Of a stretch of DNA of 64,000 bases, positions 50,929 to 63,100 are shown in pieces; positions within the stretch are counted from its first letter, which is position 1; every line of letters begins with the position of its first letter. A model generated the notes under the pieces. The model ran no database searches. It saw nothing but the letters and a program-made list of their open reading frames with translations, and was not told the origin of the DNA. The stretch comes from Litoditis marina (Eukaryota; Nematoda; Chromadorea; Rhabditida; Rhabditidae). Both the position numbers and the translations under genes were made by a program. Location: positions 15,837,904 to 15,901,903 of the forward strand of contig OZ038436.1 of the NCBI GenBank assembly GCA_964036275.1, in the 5' to 3' direction.

Positions 50929-51215
50929 GAGTAAAAATAAATTTTACCCACTCTCGAACATTTACTTTGTGGTCTCAACTCCCTTGTAGTCTGCTGAAAA
51001 AAAAAATGAAATGAGATTAGCCAAACGTAAAGTATATTCAAGTTGTTTGGCTGACGCGTTCGAAAAAGAGCACTCTACAGATTTCCATTTTTTTATTTTC
51101 AGAATATTGGTTCCACTAAATAAGCAAAGAACTCGTCAAAAAAAATAGGCTTCCTATCATACTCTAAAAATGCGACGTTATATACTGCTAGAAATTTAAA
51201 AAAACAAAAAAAAAA

Positions 51216-51273
51216 GTCACGTGAGGAACGTGAATCAATAGAATGAATCATTTCTGTTCACGTTTCACGTGAC
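51216..51273. repeat. CACGTG palindrome
   Basis: GTCACGTGAGGAACGTGAAT pairs with TTCACGTTTCACGTGAC across a loop of about 20 nt. The half TTTCACGTGAC recurs near 18106 and, diverged, near 56769. Confidence 0.6.
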
Positions 51274-52060
51274 ATTCCATTTACTAGTAGCATGTGACCG
51301 ATGATTGGATTAGACTGAAAATACGTGCGGACGACGTAGAAATATTATCAATTTCCGCCATGCACAAGTTATGGAGCAACATGTTATTGAAGCGAAAGCA
51401 TGAGGTGGGGTCGCAAAATTTCCTTGTAATAAATAGAGTGTTCACGTGAAACGTGGAAACTACCAAACTAACACTTTCATATAGAATGGCTAGGTGTAAC
51501 AGAAGAAATATCGATTTTGCACACTCACGTAGAGTGTGCACACTCAAAACACGTGAAAAAACATAGGAACTATGATAGTTTTAGATGAATCGTTACGTGG
51601 CATACAAGGAAAATCAGAAATAGTGCACTTACACATTGCACAACCTAGAGGCCTTGTGTGTTTTGCAAACTTTAAGTTACTGTGCAATACTAGCAGTGTA
51701 AACTACCACTTTTCTGGAAATGTACACAGTAATCATGAACATTCATTACAGAAATGTGCGTAATTTGTAAATTATATAGTGGAGAATCCCTACAATTAAT
51801 CTATAAATACTCAAAGAAAACATACGCTTCAGAACAATTGTCTATTGAATTCAAATGACACCTGCAATATAGTCTCGATGAAAGAAAGCGTCACGCTATA
51901 ATCTGAGTTTCACGAGAAAATTTGAAAAGCTCAAAAAAGTTCTATCGGGTCAGCATGTTAACTAGGAAGGCAAAATTAGAGAGGAACGATTTCTTTAATC
52001 ATGAATTTATCAAACCTGCCGTGATGTGTGGATACAGTTAATTATCTAGAATTTGTAAGC

Positions 52061-52251
52061 TATAGTGGGTGCCAAATTTATAAATTTCTGTCTCTCGCCG
52101 GAATCGAACCTCCGAGCAAGCCATTCGTAGCAGGGCGCTACCCCCTGCGCTATTAGTGTACATAACCGGCAAGCCTTGGAATCAACTACATGTACACAGC
52201 GGAAAGTGAGATATACTGTACCCTCTTGCCTTTCCGTTGGCGACGACTATA
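52061..52251. mobile_element. TIR element E with tRNA-like core, copy 2
   Basis: Ends TATAGTGGGTGCCAAATTTA and CTTTCCGTTGGCGACGACTA then TA. The minus strand (52159-52090) holds a canonical B box (GGTTCGATTCC) and the AGCGCAGGGGGTAGCGC A-box region. Closely similar to 44513-44700. Confidence 0.65.
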
Positions 52252-53776
52252 CAATTCTCATTTCACCAACAAAGACAGCAAACGACAGCATTACGCATTT
52301 AGTAGCGGTTAGATCAAGAATAGGCCGATGAGCTAATCGTTGGAATGACCCCACTTATTACGAAAGTAACCGTACGGTGAAGAAACGGGAGTGTTGCCAC
52401 ATATAGCAAAACGACCGACTGAGGAACTAGTACAATTCTAAAATAGTGCTGTTAGCTTCTCAGAGCCTCTTGACGTATCCGAATTTGACGTAATGATTTA
52501 GTTTGTGTTCATCTCGGATTAGTTTCCAGACCATAAGGATAAGGAGCACTAGACTCTGCAGGGAAACTAAAACAATTAGAACTAACGAGATTCAGAGTCC
52601 AAAGAAAATGAACAAAATCACGCAGTAAAACAGCAAAACTTCCGCCACTGCTCAAGAAACAGATTCCATAAAGATTCAGTCATGAAGCCACATTGTTGAA
52701 AGGATTAACAAAATACAGTGTATAGAGTTTCAAGAGCTTCTAATTTGCACATGTAGACGTGAATGTAATAGTTACATGTAACGTGAACATGAACAAGTGT
52801 GCACACTATCATTGCGAGCTTTCTCCCATTTCTTCTAGCATTTTTGTGCAAAATGGAGGCATGTTGGATAGCAAAATAATAATATGCGGATTGTAAACGA
52901 GCTGTGGTTGGCAGTCGGATATTGGTAACTAATTATGCGCAAGCTAAACAAGAATAAGTCACACGTGGGCACAGAGATATGATAGAATTACATGTATTCA
53001 ATTTTGATATCATTGTTATTTTCACGTAGAGCACGAAAAAAAACCTGAGAATTTCAGCATGACCGAGTTACACTAATGAAACGTATGAATCTTCTGCATG
53101 GAACGTGAGGAAACGTGAGATTTTTAGCTCTCTGTTATTGGGGAGCCCGATCTCTACAGTTTTTGTGAGAAGGAGCAACTCAGCAAGATAGATGCAACAG
53201 AGCGTATATGTAGTAAAACGTAAGTTACAAACTACTCATATACATACGATTGGTTTCTCGATTGAACTACTTTTCTACGTTTTGAATGTTTTGGATAGTG
53301 TTTGTGTTGTCAGGTTGTCAGTCTGGTTCTCTGAAGCATGGCTTATTAGCGAACAAAAATTGGCTGCAAATATGTGAAAACAGAATAACAATCTGCTTCA
53401 TCCGAGTAAATCATCAGAATACTACCTCAAAAAATACAGCCTAGATCCGCCTAGATTGTGAAATGTTCAAAAAATGTTCACCCTTGCCCCAAAAAAGCCT
53501 AACCATAAACTGTGAGTCCGACGTTACAGAAGAATAGAAGTGATACCTTCTCTCACGACGTGGACGAGAAGATTTCTGTGTTCTCACTAGCTAGAACTTT
53601 CAGAATCACGGATTTGTTCCAATTTGATTGATTCTTTCCTTAGTTATTTCAAAACAAAATGTTCTTAGAATGACCGTATTAGTTCGTGAAAACGGTAAAC
53701 TCTAAATAGATGAAATAGCGTTAGCAAATAGGATAGTAATTTCTTCTTTTCAAAAATTGACGATTGTTCTTCTCTG

Positions 53777-53943
53777 GTGTCCCCCACAAGACCGGAAAAC
53801 ATGAAGTCATCTGTTGTGTCTCTGATTAACCAGAAATTCTCTCTGTTCGAGGCTGACTTGAATAGGAAAAAACAAACTGGGAAGCAACGTTTTCCTAGTG
53901 TAGAAGGACTAAACCATAGCGAAACTCTCTATGAGAAAGCAAA
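53777..53943 (+). pseudogene. Exon-like fragment, unidentified
   Basis: Open, charged, protein-like sequence (SLINQKFSLFEADLNRKK; RFPSVEGLNHSETLYEKAK) followed at once by a GTTAGA donor-like site. The ATG at 53801 is not next to an acceptor. No partner exons were found nearby, so this may be a relic exon or an orphan gene. Confidence 0.25.
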
Positions 53944-54521
53944 GGTTAGAACTAGAACTAAGCAGAATTCATTCTTCATATGTAAAGAAAATGACAGACT
54001 TTAGAACTAACCGAACCAGTGCAACAGCAAAACGCGCTGTTAACGAAACTAACTTTTGATAACGACTGAAAGTTAGAGATGTAGAGATTGCTCTAGGACC
54101 ACCAATGTGTCACGTTGTGATGTGACGACGAATGAAACTTCAAACGAAAATATTCAAAGACATCGTTGAAAAAACATTGCGCGCAGGGCTTAGAGCGTAG
54201 TCATATGAGATTTAGTTTTTGAAAGTCATACCAAGACGGAAATGGAACGCGAACACAAACTCAGATCAGAAACATTATTAATTTTGGAGTATTCTTCTGG
54301 GTAGATGACCCCGACTGATATAGTTATATAGGAAATATTATAATATTCAATCCGCTAAGCTAGATGTCACAAGTATTTTTGCAATCTTGTTATAGCCGCG
54401 TGAACGAATTACCGTAGATTACTTTGAAAATTCAGGTTCTCTCTTTCTTCGTGCCTAAATTGGATTATATAACAAGAAAAGTGAATAATCAGAAAAAATA
54501 CGGAAACACGTGTTGAAATGA

Positions 54522-54791
54522 CTAGTACAAAACCCACACGTGAAACTTAAAATATACCTTGGGGTTCAGAGTATAATTAATTTGATATTTAAGTGTTAAG
54601 GGTTTAGATGTACACACGGATAAGTTTGAAACAAATGGAAAAGTAACGTAAGTGTAGGATGTCTCCCCAACGTTAACCACATCCAAAAGTTCCGAAATCC
54701 AAGACGAATCCGAAAGTTTAATAAACAACTCTATCCCGTGGGTGCTTACGTCGTAATGAGAACATATCGGTAGAAGAGCTTCTAATCTCAC
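54522..54791 (-). CDS. Unidentified ORF
   Basis: An 89-codon ORF with plausible protein composition (SHYDVSTHGIELFIKLSD; YTYVTFPFVSN; LKYQINYTLNPKVYFKFH), rich in aromatic and beta-strand-like segments. No family recognised and no start context. Confidence 0.2.
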   Translation of the reverse strand: MRLEALLPICSHYDVSTHGIELFIKLSDSSWISELLDVVNVGETSYTYVTFPFVSNLSVCTSKPLTLKYQINYTLNPKVYFKFHVWVLY

Positions 54792-56143
54792 GGCCCACGC
54801 AACGAAAATCTTCTTTTCACGGTTTTCAGAATAGAACTAACAGTCACGTGATCGCAGTTGCGTATTCACGTGTTGTCACGTGAACCGAGAGGGAATAGTC
54901 AGAAGCAAGAAAGTAGTCAGAGTGAACATTGTCAGAGTGCAAGTGCACAATTCATGTGTCTATTAGTTTATGGTCCTGTATTACGTAATCTGGAAAACTG
55001 ATACACTGTAGCCAATGCTCATAACTTGTTTTTCAAATGTTTCCCGTGAGAGACTGGTAGAGTTTGGAAGACCAAATTTTGACCTACTAGTAACGGAGAA
55101 AAACAGCGTTTTCCACGTGAACATGATTGTTTGTTGATACTCCTGGGAGGGTTGGAGTATGGTGATTAAGGGACCACTCCCATCTCGTCTAGAGATGGCC
55201 AGATTGAACGAGAAACGAATGAGTGTAAAGATCAAAGTTCGAAACATGCATTGATTTTTTTAGATCTTGAAAAAGGTAACTTTTGAAACCATTTGAAACC
55301 GTTTCTTCAAATATATTTCATTTCAAGATCATTGTAACAAACCAATGTTTTCGAATGAAACGTTCTGCCTAAACCGAAAGTTAAATGGTTCCTTCAACCT
55401 TTAATTCACCTCATTATTGAAAGCAGAGAAGTATGAATTCATAGTATAATCTCTACGATCTACGTGAAAGTTTTTTCGTTTGATGTATGGAGAACTTATT
55501 AGAAATGTTGGTCTAATTGAACATTCCGCTAAAAATGCTATGTTTAGAGGGGGTAGGAAGACAGCGCTTGACAGAGAGTGACGCGACGAAGCCAAATGAG
55601 AAAGTTTCATGCCCCCAACTCACTTGAACACTCGCAGAATGAAAACATATTGAGATATAAAATACCGGGGAGGTTTCAATGAACACGATTTTTTTCAAGA
55701 CGAGTCAGTCAGGTAAGATTTCGTAAACTTTCAAAGACCAAAATCATGTTTCGCTCAAACATGTTTTGCTAACGATGTAATCAGACGATAACTAAAAAAA
55801 AGACCTCTTTCATTCATCCTGACCTGAAGGAAATCTACTAAAAACAGGATCAATAATGATAACAACAATTGTAAATTAACGTTTAAGTGGTACATATAAC
55901 ATATAAACGGTCTGTTTGGCTTAAAGCTCAACTATTTTCGCAAACTGTTGACACTCTTTGTTAGTCTTTCTTCGAGTAATCCTAGAATTAGGTATAAAAA
56001 GTGAAAATGGAGTAAGAGTGTTTCGAGGTCAACATGAGATTGTGAAAAGTAAATTCCTCCACCTGGAAAGCTTATGAGCCAATAGGTAGACACAATGAAA
56101 AAGGCGAGATGCAGATTTTTATGTATGTACCACCTGGAGAGTG

Positions 56144-56202
56144 AATAGAATATAATAGTTTATTCAAGTAAACACGTGACTTCCCCATTGAAGAGCAAAT
56201 GT
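56144..56202. repeat. Dispersed repeat L, copy 3 (diverged)
   Basis: GAATAGAATATAATAGTTTA followed by AACACGTGACTTCCCCATTG; it aligns with the copies at 4153 and 21170 over the first 45 bp. Confidence 0.5.
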
Positions 56203-57087
56203 GGAAAGAGTCACGCGCACGTGAGTGTGTCAAACTAGTTAGTGTAAGGGTGTAATAAACTTTTGAAGGAAGTACCGCATCTCTAATACGTAGTGCGTTT
56301 GACACTTTTCGATCCATAGCGCAAACGACATACAGAAAAACATTAGCACTTGAGCAACAATCATAAACATAGACTTCTCCTCGAAAAAAATTTCCAAGGA
56401 AAATAATCTTCCAACAACACTGATTCAACGACTTCATCAATTAAGGTTACTGGTGCGTGCGCTGAGTAAAAATCGACCTCAAAGTACTACGGCAATTAAA
56501 ATATGCTTATCCTGGAAAAGGCGGAAGCGGGATGCGCTGCGATGCGGATTAGAGCTGAAAAGGCTTTTCCAAGAAACTAACCAAGACAAAATCAATACCC
56601 TCCGAATCGATACTTGTTTTTTGAGTAATTTATCAGATCTGGGATTCAGTTGGATGAAATTGCATGAGAACTGCCTGAGAAGAGCGAACTACTCAGAGAT
56701 AAAACATGTGACAGTGAATTGTACTGCTTCTGATTCCGAATAAATTATTGTATTGTATCTGATTCACGCGTTTCACGGGACTATTCAGTTCACTGGCAGG
56801 GTGGCCTCGAACTCTTGGCATACTCTTGAACGAGCAGACACCTGACACAACCAGAAATATATTTGACCATCTTCAAGGTAAGACTACTTCAGATTGAGTA
56901 GTCACTATTCTTGTTTCTGAGCTACACTATTAGTAACGTTAGCCAAACTCGGTGTAAAAAGAGCATTCCAGCTCGCCATCATGGTTTGACGTGTTGTCTT
57001 CAAAAATGGTGAGTGACGTGCAATAATAACCCCGAATGCCAGAGGGTGGCTGGCGAACTACCGACATAGTGCAGAACCGAAGATATA

Positions 57088-57365
57088 GTCTAGAACAATG
57101 TTGATGGCCATCAGTAGATGAAGGAAGCCGTAGATAGGCAGTTCATCAGTTGGAAACTGAGCAAAATTCGCAAATTATGGCACGTATCGAGTTCAAACTA
57201 CAATTCAGCTAGGTTTAACAACCCCTATCCATACAACTTGGGAACAACCGAAGAATAGCATCAGAATAAAAGACATCGTCTTAGACAATGTTGATGATAT
57301 CCGTGTCAGTTGAGGAAGCCGTACATAGGCAGTTTATCAGTTGGAAATTGGCCGAAGAAAGTGGT
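57088..57365. repeat. Tandem duplication of about 75-bp segments
   Basis: ACAATGTTGATG, GAAGCCGTA(G/C)ATAGGCAGTT and ATCAGTTGGAAA occur in the same order at 57092-57165 and 57287-57352, about 195 bp apart. Confidence 0.7.
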
Positions 57366-57484
57366 TGCTACGGTGGCTAATCTGATCCGAATGAGGGGGG
57401 AAATCGTCTTTCTCAACGGATTAGAGCCGGATCGACCAGAAGACTTTTTCACGGTTATTTTAGAGGGAAGATTAGTCCGCAGCA

Positions 57485-57967
57485 CTAGGAGTCTCTACAC
57501 ATCCCGTGAAATAAGCTCATGAGGCGTCTCGTGGGTGAAGATATGAGTTCCTTTGCAGGTCCCATGTATAATACGATTATTGAATAAGTCCCCCTATCTA
57601 TCTCGAATGTTATTGCGAGATTTTCCGTGAGGTAGCACAGGATTTGAAAAGAAGGGTATTGATCGAAACACACATTGATTTCTTCATGCATTCGTTTTTT
57701 TTGACTTTTACATACATCATTTTTAGTGATATCTCGTAAGTAATCATTTTCCAAACCATGACTTCTGGTAGGCAGAGTGATGTATAGATTCGATTTTAGA
57801 CCCCAAAATGAGAGGAGAGATAAGACAATACCAGAGATTGATTTAATAGTTTCAAGATTGCTACTGGCTGTAGGTTCTGGATTATCAACAATATTCGTGA
57901 TTAATGTTAAACGCAGGTTAGCAGCTGATGTTAAGATTATAAAATGTGTCCAACTTTTCACTAACAA
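57485..57967 (-). CDS. Unidentified ORF, about 160 codons
   Basis: Second-longest uninterrupted frame of the gene desert. It contains hydrophobic and charged stretches (SISGIVLSLLSFWGL; VCKSQKKRMHEEINVCFD) but matches no family I know. The opposite strand is also partly open at 57777-57995, which lowers confidence in either. Confidence 0.2.
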   Translation of the reverse strand: MLVKSWTHFIILTSAANLRLTLITNIVDNPEPTASSNLETIKSISGIVLSLLSFWGLKSNLYITLPTRSHGLENDYLRDITKNDVCKSQKKRMHEEINVCFDQYPSFQILCYLTENLAITFEIDRGTYSIIVLYMGPAKELISSPTRRLMSLFHGMCRDS

Positions 57968-59006
57968 GTTTATTTTTTGGCAGAAACAGGTGTGAGATTA
58001 TTCAAAATTCTTGCATACGGCAGCACGTCAAATCTCCAAAAAATGTGCACTTTACTATCGAACGTTTCTTGCAATGTGCTAGTTTTAACGATGTCTGCTG
58101 CAAATTCACGTGAACAGCGGACATTTGTTCTTTATCTGTCGGTGCACTTTGACTTTTTATGACACCTCTGGGGTGATGTGTGAAATTTGAACGGCAGTGC
58201 ACTTTTCGGTCGCACCTATGTCTACGAAGAAAACTCATTTTTAAAACAAGAAAAAATATAAATTCGAAATATAAAAAATGGTTGTTAATTAATGAAGGAG
58301 CCTGTTTCCTGGTTTATTCGAATATTGGGGTGTGTGGATTTGAGTTAGAGTTAAATCTATGATTCAAAAGAAACTTTTTCAAGGTTCGTCAAGAATGCGT
58401 TGAGATCAAACTACATTTTGGATCACATACCCACTTGTTCAACATATTGAGTAATAATTTATACAGACTTATCATATGGAACATGAGCAACTCTCATAAA
58501 ATGTGTAGTATAATATGTCTTCCCCTTTCTGGGTTTTTTCATTTTCCACGTGCCTCTATGTTTCACCGGGTGTATAGATAAGGCCTTCTCGTGTACCGCA
58601 ATTGGTAGTTAATTCCCACAAATCTCTGCTAAGTCGGTGTACAAACAAGGTGGTCATTGTCCATATCACCACACCGAATTACAACTACTATTTTGCGCGG
58701 TCTTTGCTCTGTCACAGAAAAGAAACAATTTGGACCTTGAAACTTGTAAACTGAAAAACTTCTCCAAATGGTGCAGTTTTAATTAACAGTGATGTTTTCA
58801 GAAACTAAAAAACCGTCGAAATTCAGAAAGCACATTGTTAACACCATCTCGTTTTCCATAGATTTTTTCCATTTGCATGCTGTTGCAGCACACGTTTCCA
58901 CGTTTACGCTCCATTTTATCGTCGAACTCTGTCATATTGATATGAATCGAGCAAAGCTTATACTTTCTCTACACAATTTCTTACGGTTTTATTCCAATGG
59001 TGTAGT

Positions 59007-59531
59007 TTGACAGGAAGTGTTCCAAATGTAAAATTTAAGTATCGTTCTTTGCCGACTAACTTCACGTGCTTTACGCGTGTCTCCAAATATATGGGTGTAA
59101 TTGTACTTTCCAATCAGTTGTCAGGTTTTTTGCTCTATCAGTTCGTCGTGGGCCCCATTGTTCTTATCGCCAAAGGATTACAGGAGTACTCGGCTTCCAA
59201 AGTAGTCGTGGCTTTCTCCGTTTCTTTTACCCATAACTTTAGTTGCGGCGATTCTTGCATATCAATAACGGTGATGAACATGCTTAAAACGTCACGTTAT
59301 GTTGTAGGACAAGTTTCAAATGCCCAACTCGCATTCTCAATATTTTTCTCACCTAGAGAACAACTGAATGAATTAATTGTGCTTTTTGGTTGTGATAGTT
59401 ACCTGATTGATTTGAACTTATTGGAAAGCAGTGGCTGCCGTACGTTTAGGCCATTCGGAAAAAAATACATCACTGTTCGTGATCTAAGACCGCCTTTCAA
59501 CAAAAGTGATCAGTTTGCGATATTAATTTAG
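59007..59531 (+). CDS. Unidentified intronless ORF, 174 aa
   Basis: The longest uninterrupted frame in the window (525 nt), ending TAG at 59529-59531. It has two hydrophobic stretches (YMGVIVLSNQLSGFLLYQF; VVGPIVLIAKGL) and a Cys pair (SCGDSC). An overlapping frame at 58789-59010 lies just upstream, so a frameshifted longer gene is possible. Known genes here have exons of 50-190 nt, so this one looks foreign: a transposon or virus-derived relic, or an orphan gene. No acceptor precedes the ATG. Confidence 0.3.
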   Translation: MTGSVPNVKFKYRSLPTNFTCFTRVSKYMGVIVLSNQLSGFLLYQFVVGPIVLIAKGLQEYSASKVVVAFSVSFTHNFSCGDSCISITVMNMLKTSRYVVGQVSNAQLAFSIFFSPREQLNELIVLFGCDSYLIDLNLLESSGCRTFRPFGKKYITVRDLRPPFNKSDQFAILI

Positions 59532-59634
59532 TACCCCAAAGTTTGTGCCATCCTTTCTGATAAAATATTTCTTCACACGTGGTGAAGTTATCGATAACTT
59601 GAGTGGTATAAAACTTAGAGACAAGAAGAAACGG

Positions 59635-59906
59635 TGAATTCTACAGCTAACCGGGTTTTCAGGTAACCTAACCCTTTTTTGGTAACCTCTTTTTCAGGTT
59701 ACCTCAGTAGGTAACCGAATGGTAACCTAAAATGAAAAACCGGTTACCTGTTTTTCTGACGCAAAATGTGGTTTTTACCGTTACTTTGAACGGTAACCGG
59801 ATTTTAGTTTTAGGTTACTTTCAGGTTACCTACTAAGTAACCTGAAAAATAGGTTACCAAAAAAGGGTTAGGTTACCTGAAAACCCGGTTAGTTGTAGAA
59901 TTGGCC
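59635..59906. mobile_element. MITE family F, copy 2
   Basis: Almost perfect palindrome of about 270 bp: GAATTCTACAGCTAACCGGG at the left is mirrored by CCCGGTTAGTTGTAGAATT at the right. Each arm holds several GGTTACCT/AGGTAACC units. Ends 250 bp upstream of the SLC7 start. Confidence 0.8.
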
Positions 59907-60151
59907 AGAAGAAACACGTGCCAACTGCTTTTTTCAAAGTCCACCGCATTTCTTTTTGATATTAGTCCTGATGTCGGTTGTTCACTCCAATAAATGTCAA
60001 CACTTGTCACTGATTCGCATAAATCGTGCAATATTTCAACTTTTTTCAAACTATCACTATTTCAAGGTTAACCTTTTCCTAACTGTTTGAATGAGAATAC
60101 ACTTCTTTTGTACCAATTCGAGATTCATCTGTTAATTCACTCGAATGATTC

Positions 60152-60153
60152 AG
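60152..60153 (+). promoter_or_regulatory. Trans-splice acceptor candidate, SLC7 gene
   Basis: GAATGATTCAG ends 5 nt before the ATG at 60159. This argues against the in-frame upstream ATG at 60087, which would add an unlikely leader. Confidence 0.55.
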
Positions 60154-60158
60154 GGGTA

Positions 60159-63100
60159 ATGTCCGACGATGGTGCCTCCTCTCGGAAGAAGAGTTCTTCT
60201 TCTTCCGCCCCTTCAGAAGTCGTTGAGACGGGTGGCAGAAGCGAGAAGATGGGGCTTCTGGGGGCCATCTCCTACATCGTCGGAAACATCGTCGGATCCG
60301 GAATATTCATCACACCCACCGCCATTCTAGGATATGTCAACTCGGTCGGTTTGCTGTCCCTGTTCCATCCATTTACCCACATACCATTTCACGTATATTT
60401 TTTGTTCGTTCTTTCCGAAGCATCCCAACACGGTGTATGTTGCTTTCCCCCGCTGTGTTTGTAGTTGGATCCCGTGACTTTTAAGTCAAAATTCGTGACT
60501 AATGGTGTGCATCGGGTTTGATCTTCAACTCTATGGTCATTCCCTAAATTTAAAATTTACTATTTCACTCAGCATCGTTCCGAGTCAGCGAGGGTTGGCT
60601 CAAGTAGTGAATATTCGTAAAGATGCATTAAAACGCACAATGTTTTACCAGTTCTAAGAAATTGTTCTGTTTCCTCCTAGTATACATTACCATCATCTGG
60701 TTTCTATGAACTTCACAACTCATTGGAAGGGTAAAGTTCCAAGGCATGTCACATAAGTTTGAGAGAGAGTGGACTTTCGCAATCTCAACCACTGTTCTGG
60801 TTTTCTCCGTAAATTGTAATTATTCGATGTGTAGAGATCCTTTGCGAATATAATATCTGTGCTAGTATACCAACGAGATAGTTGCCAACAATTGTGTTCT
60901 TCCAGTGAGAAGAGTCGTAACTGAGTAGCCGTGTCACGTATAAAATACTGATAAGAGTAGTTACGAGCGCAAGAACACACCATTAAATCTATAACGAATA
61001 CCTAAGAATGTTTGACCAAGATAGATACAACGCATATCTAGTTTCTGCCGGAGAGTTAAGGCGCTAGAGTACGTGCATCCCATTTAAGTTTTTTACGGTA
61101 CTTTTTTGACGAAATCAACCAGTTGAGACTCAATTTAGCTGGATTCCGATGAACTTTTGAAAATTGGATGAGAACTGCAACTCGTTCGTCTGAACATTGA
61201 AACACACAATGACGAGGGGTCAATTTTTGTGGTATCGCGTTTCCAATAGCCACTGCATTCCTGTAGGAAATTTATGTTTTTCTCATTGCTCGAGAATATT
61301 AAAAAGTTGTTTTTCATAAAACAACCAATCAATGAAATCTAAGAATAAATACAATTTCAGGTCGGTCTCTCTCTGATAGTATGGGTTCTGGCGGCCTTGA
61401 TTTCTATGCTGGGCTCCTTTTGCTATGTGGAATTAGGGACCTCCATCAGAATGTCTGGAGGAGACTTCGCCTACATGTGCTTCATGAAATGGTTTGTTTA
61501 ATTGTCGGTGCTGTTTTATTTACGAGCAGTTTTAGTTGATCAACTTTCATGACATATTCGAAGCTGGCAGTAGTAGTTTATCGCTTGCTACTAAACTGGA
61601 GTTTCGTATATGAGCGTATGTTGAGCAAACACAAATTGAAATGTTGAAGTTTCATTGTTATCATTTTTAGGTACCCGGTCGCGTTTTCCTTCATGTGTAT
61701 TGGATGTATTATTAACTACCCCGCCACACTAGCCATCCAAGCTCAAACGTTTGCGGAATACGTGTTTACTGTGAGTTTCTCAGACAAAAACTGGGGTGGT
61801 TAGAGGGGGACATAATGCATATATCTCTTCATCTTTTGTTGAAAGATGAAGAGATTTCGTTTTTGAATATGGGACTTGGGGGGAGGGGGGTACTTGGTTC
61901 GGAGTTCGTTACCGCAATACTTGGGGCCCGTTTCTCTGCTTTCCTACAATCTCACTTTCTTACAAAAAATCTTACTTTCTTACAAAAAATCTCACCTTCT
62001 TACAAAAAATCTCACTTTCTTACAATTGATCTGACTTTCTTAGAATCAGTCTTTCCAGATTTTTCACCGGTTAGTCCCATGAGATATGTTATAGTTACTT
62101 ATGACTACAGTTGAACAGATTAACTTTGTAAATTTTTTCGTGTTCTAGTGTTGGTTTATTTTGAAATCATCCATGTTTCCTTTACGATTCAACCATCCTA
62201 CTTCATATAACAATAACATTCTTAGATACAGTAGGTTTAACTGTTCAGTTTCTTGGGTAGCTTACTTTTTTTAGAGCTGTCGGGAACCTTTGTATGAAAA
62301 AAGTCAAACATATTAAGTGGATGAAAACCAGATAATTGAAAAAAAGGTGACGAAACAAATAGTTTGATCATGAGTACTTCCGAATCTTTGTTTCAGAAAT
62401 TTTTTTCAGGGATTTAAAGTGGAACTCGATGAGACCTCAGACTTTTGGGCAAAAAAACTCCTTGGATTCGCTCTCATATGTAAGCTTCTGAGTCTTTAAA
62501 AAAACGAAAAGCCTCATTCCGATAATTCCAATCCTAGCTTAACCCCGACTCTAGATTTGCAGTGAGTAGGTGTCAATTTTGGGGTTTGATGTGTGAGATT
62601 TTGCTTTAAAATCATTACTACAAATCGTTGAAACATATAGAATATTCTAATTTTCGTGATAGTTTTACAATAAATGTTCCGAAAACTCGAATTTGCTTGC
62701 ATTCCACGCTTCCAGGGTTCCTGATGTTCCTCAACTTTTTCTCCCTCAAAACCTTCGTCTCTCGCTTCCAAATCGCAGCTACACTCGCAAAAGTGGCTGC
62801 AACTGCTCTCGTAGTTGGAACTGGCTTCTATTTTTTGGTCTTCAAAGGTATAGTCACACCTAAAATCGATTCATACTCTGACGCTGGAGTTTTACAACGT
62901 ACGATCTCCAACTTTTATGAGTATGCCAACCGTTTCTTCAAGACTCAATCAATTTCTCGTTGATTTTACAACATTAACAAACATAAACCAAACTCAAGTA
63001 TTGGCAGGAACCTCGCTCAAATACTAGAATCTAATATCAGAAATGAGTGTGGAACCTGCGTGTGTAATATCAAAGTAGAATCGAAAAAAACAATTTTTTT

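Larger units (their letters stand above)
49676..60158. other. Gene-poor region between the GPCR and SLC7 genes
   Basis: This 10.5 kb contains no gene I can identify. It holds the palindromes at 50757-50928 and 51216-51273, TIR element E2, repeat L3, a tandem duplication at 57088-57365, family F2 and several unidentified ORFs, the longest at 59007-59531. CACGTG is frequent. The stretch may include decayed transposon or virus-derived DNA, but no polymerase, integrase or capsid signature was recognised. Confidence 0.6.

Noticed and set aside
60087..60158. Upstream in-frame ATG that would extend the SLC7 protein by 24 residues
   Set aside because: A splice-acceptor-like TTCAG lies between it and the ATG at 60159, and the extension has no family counterpart.
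61945..62052. Regular 20-bp repeats that could suggest a CRISPR array
   Set aside because: The units are directly adjacent without spacers, in a eukaryotic intron; it is a simple tandem repeat.
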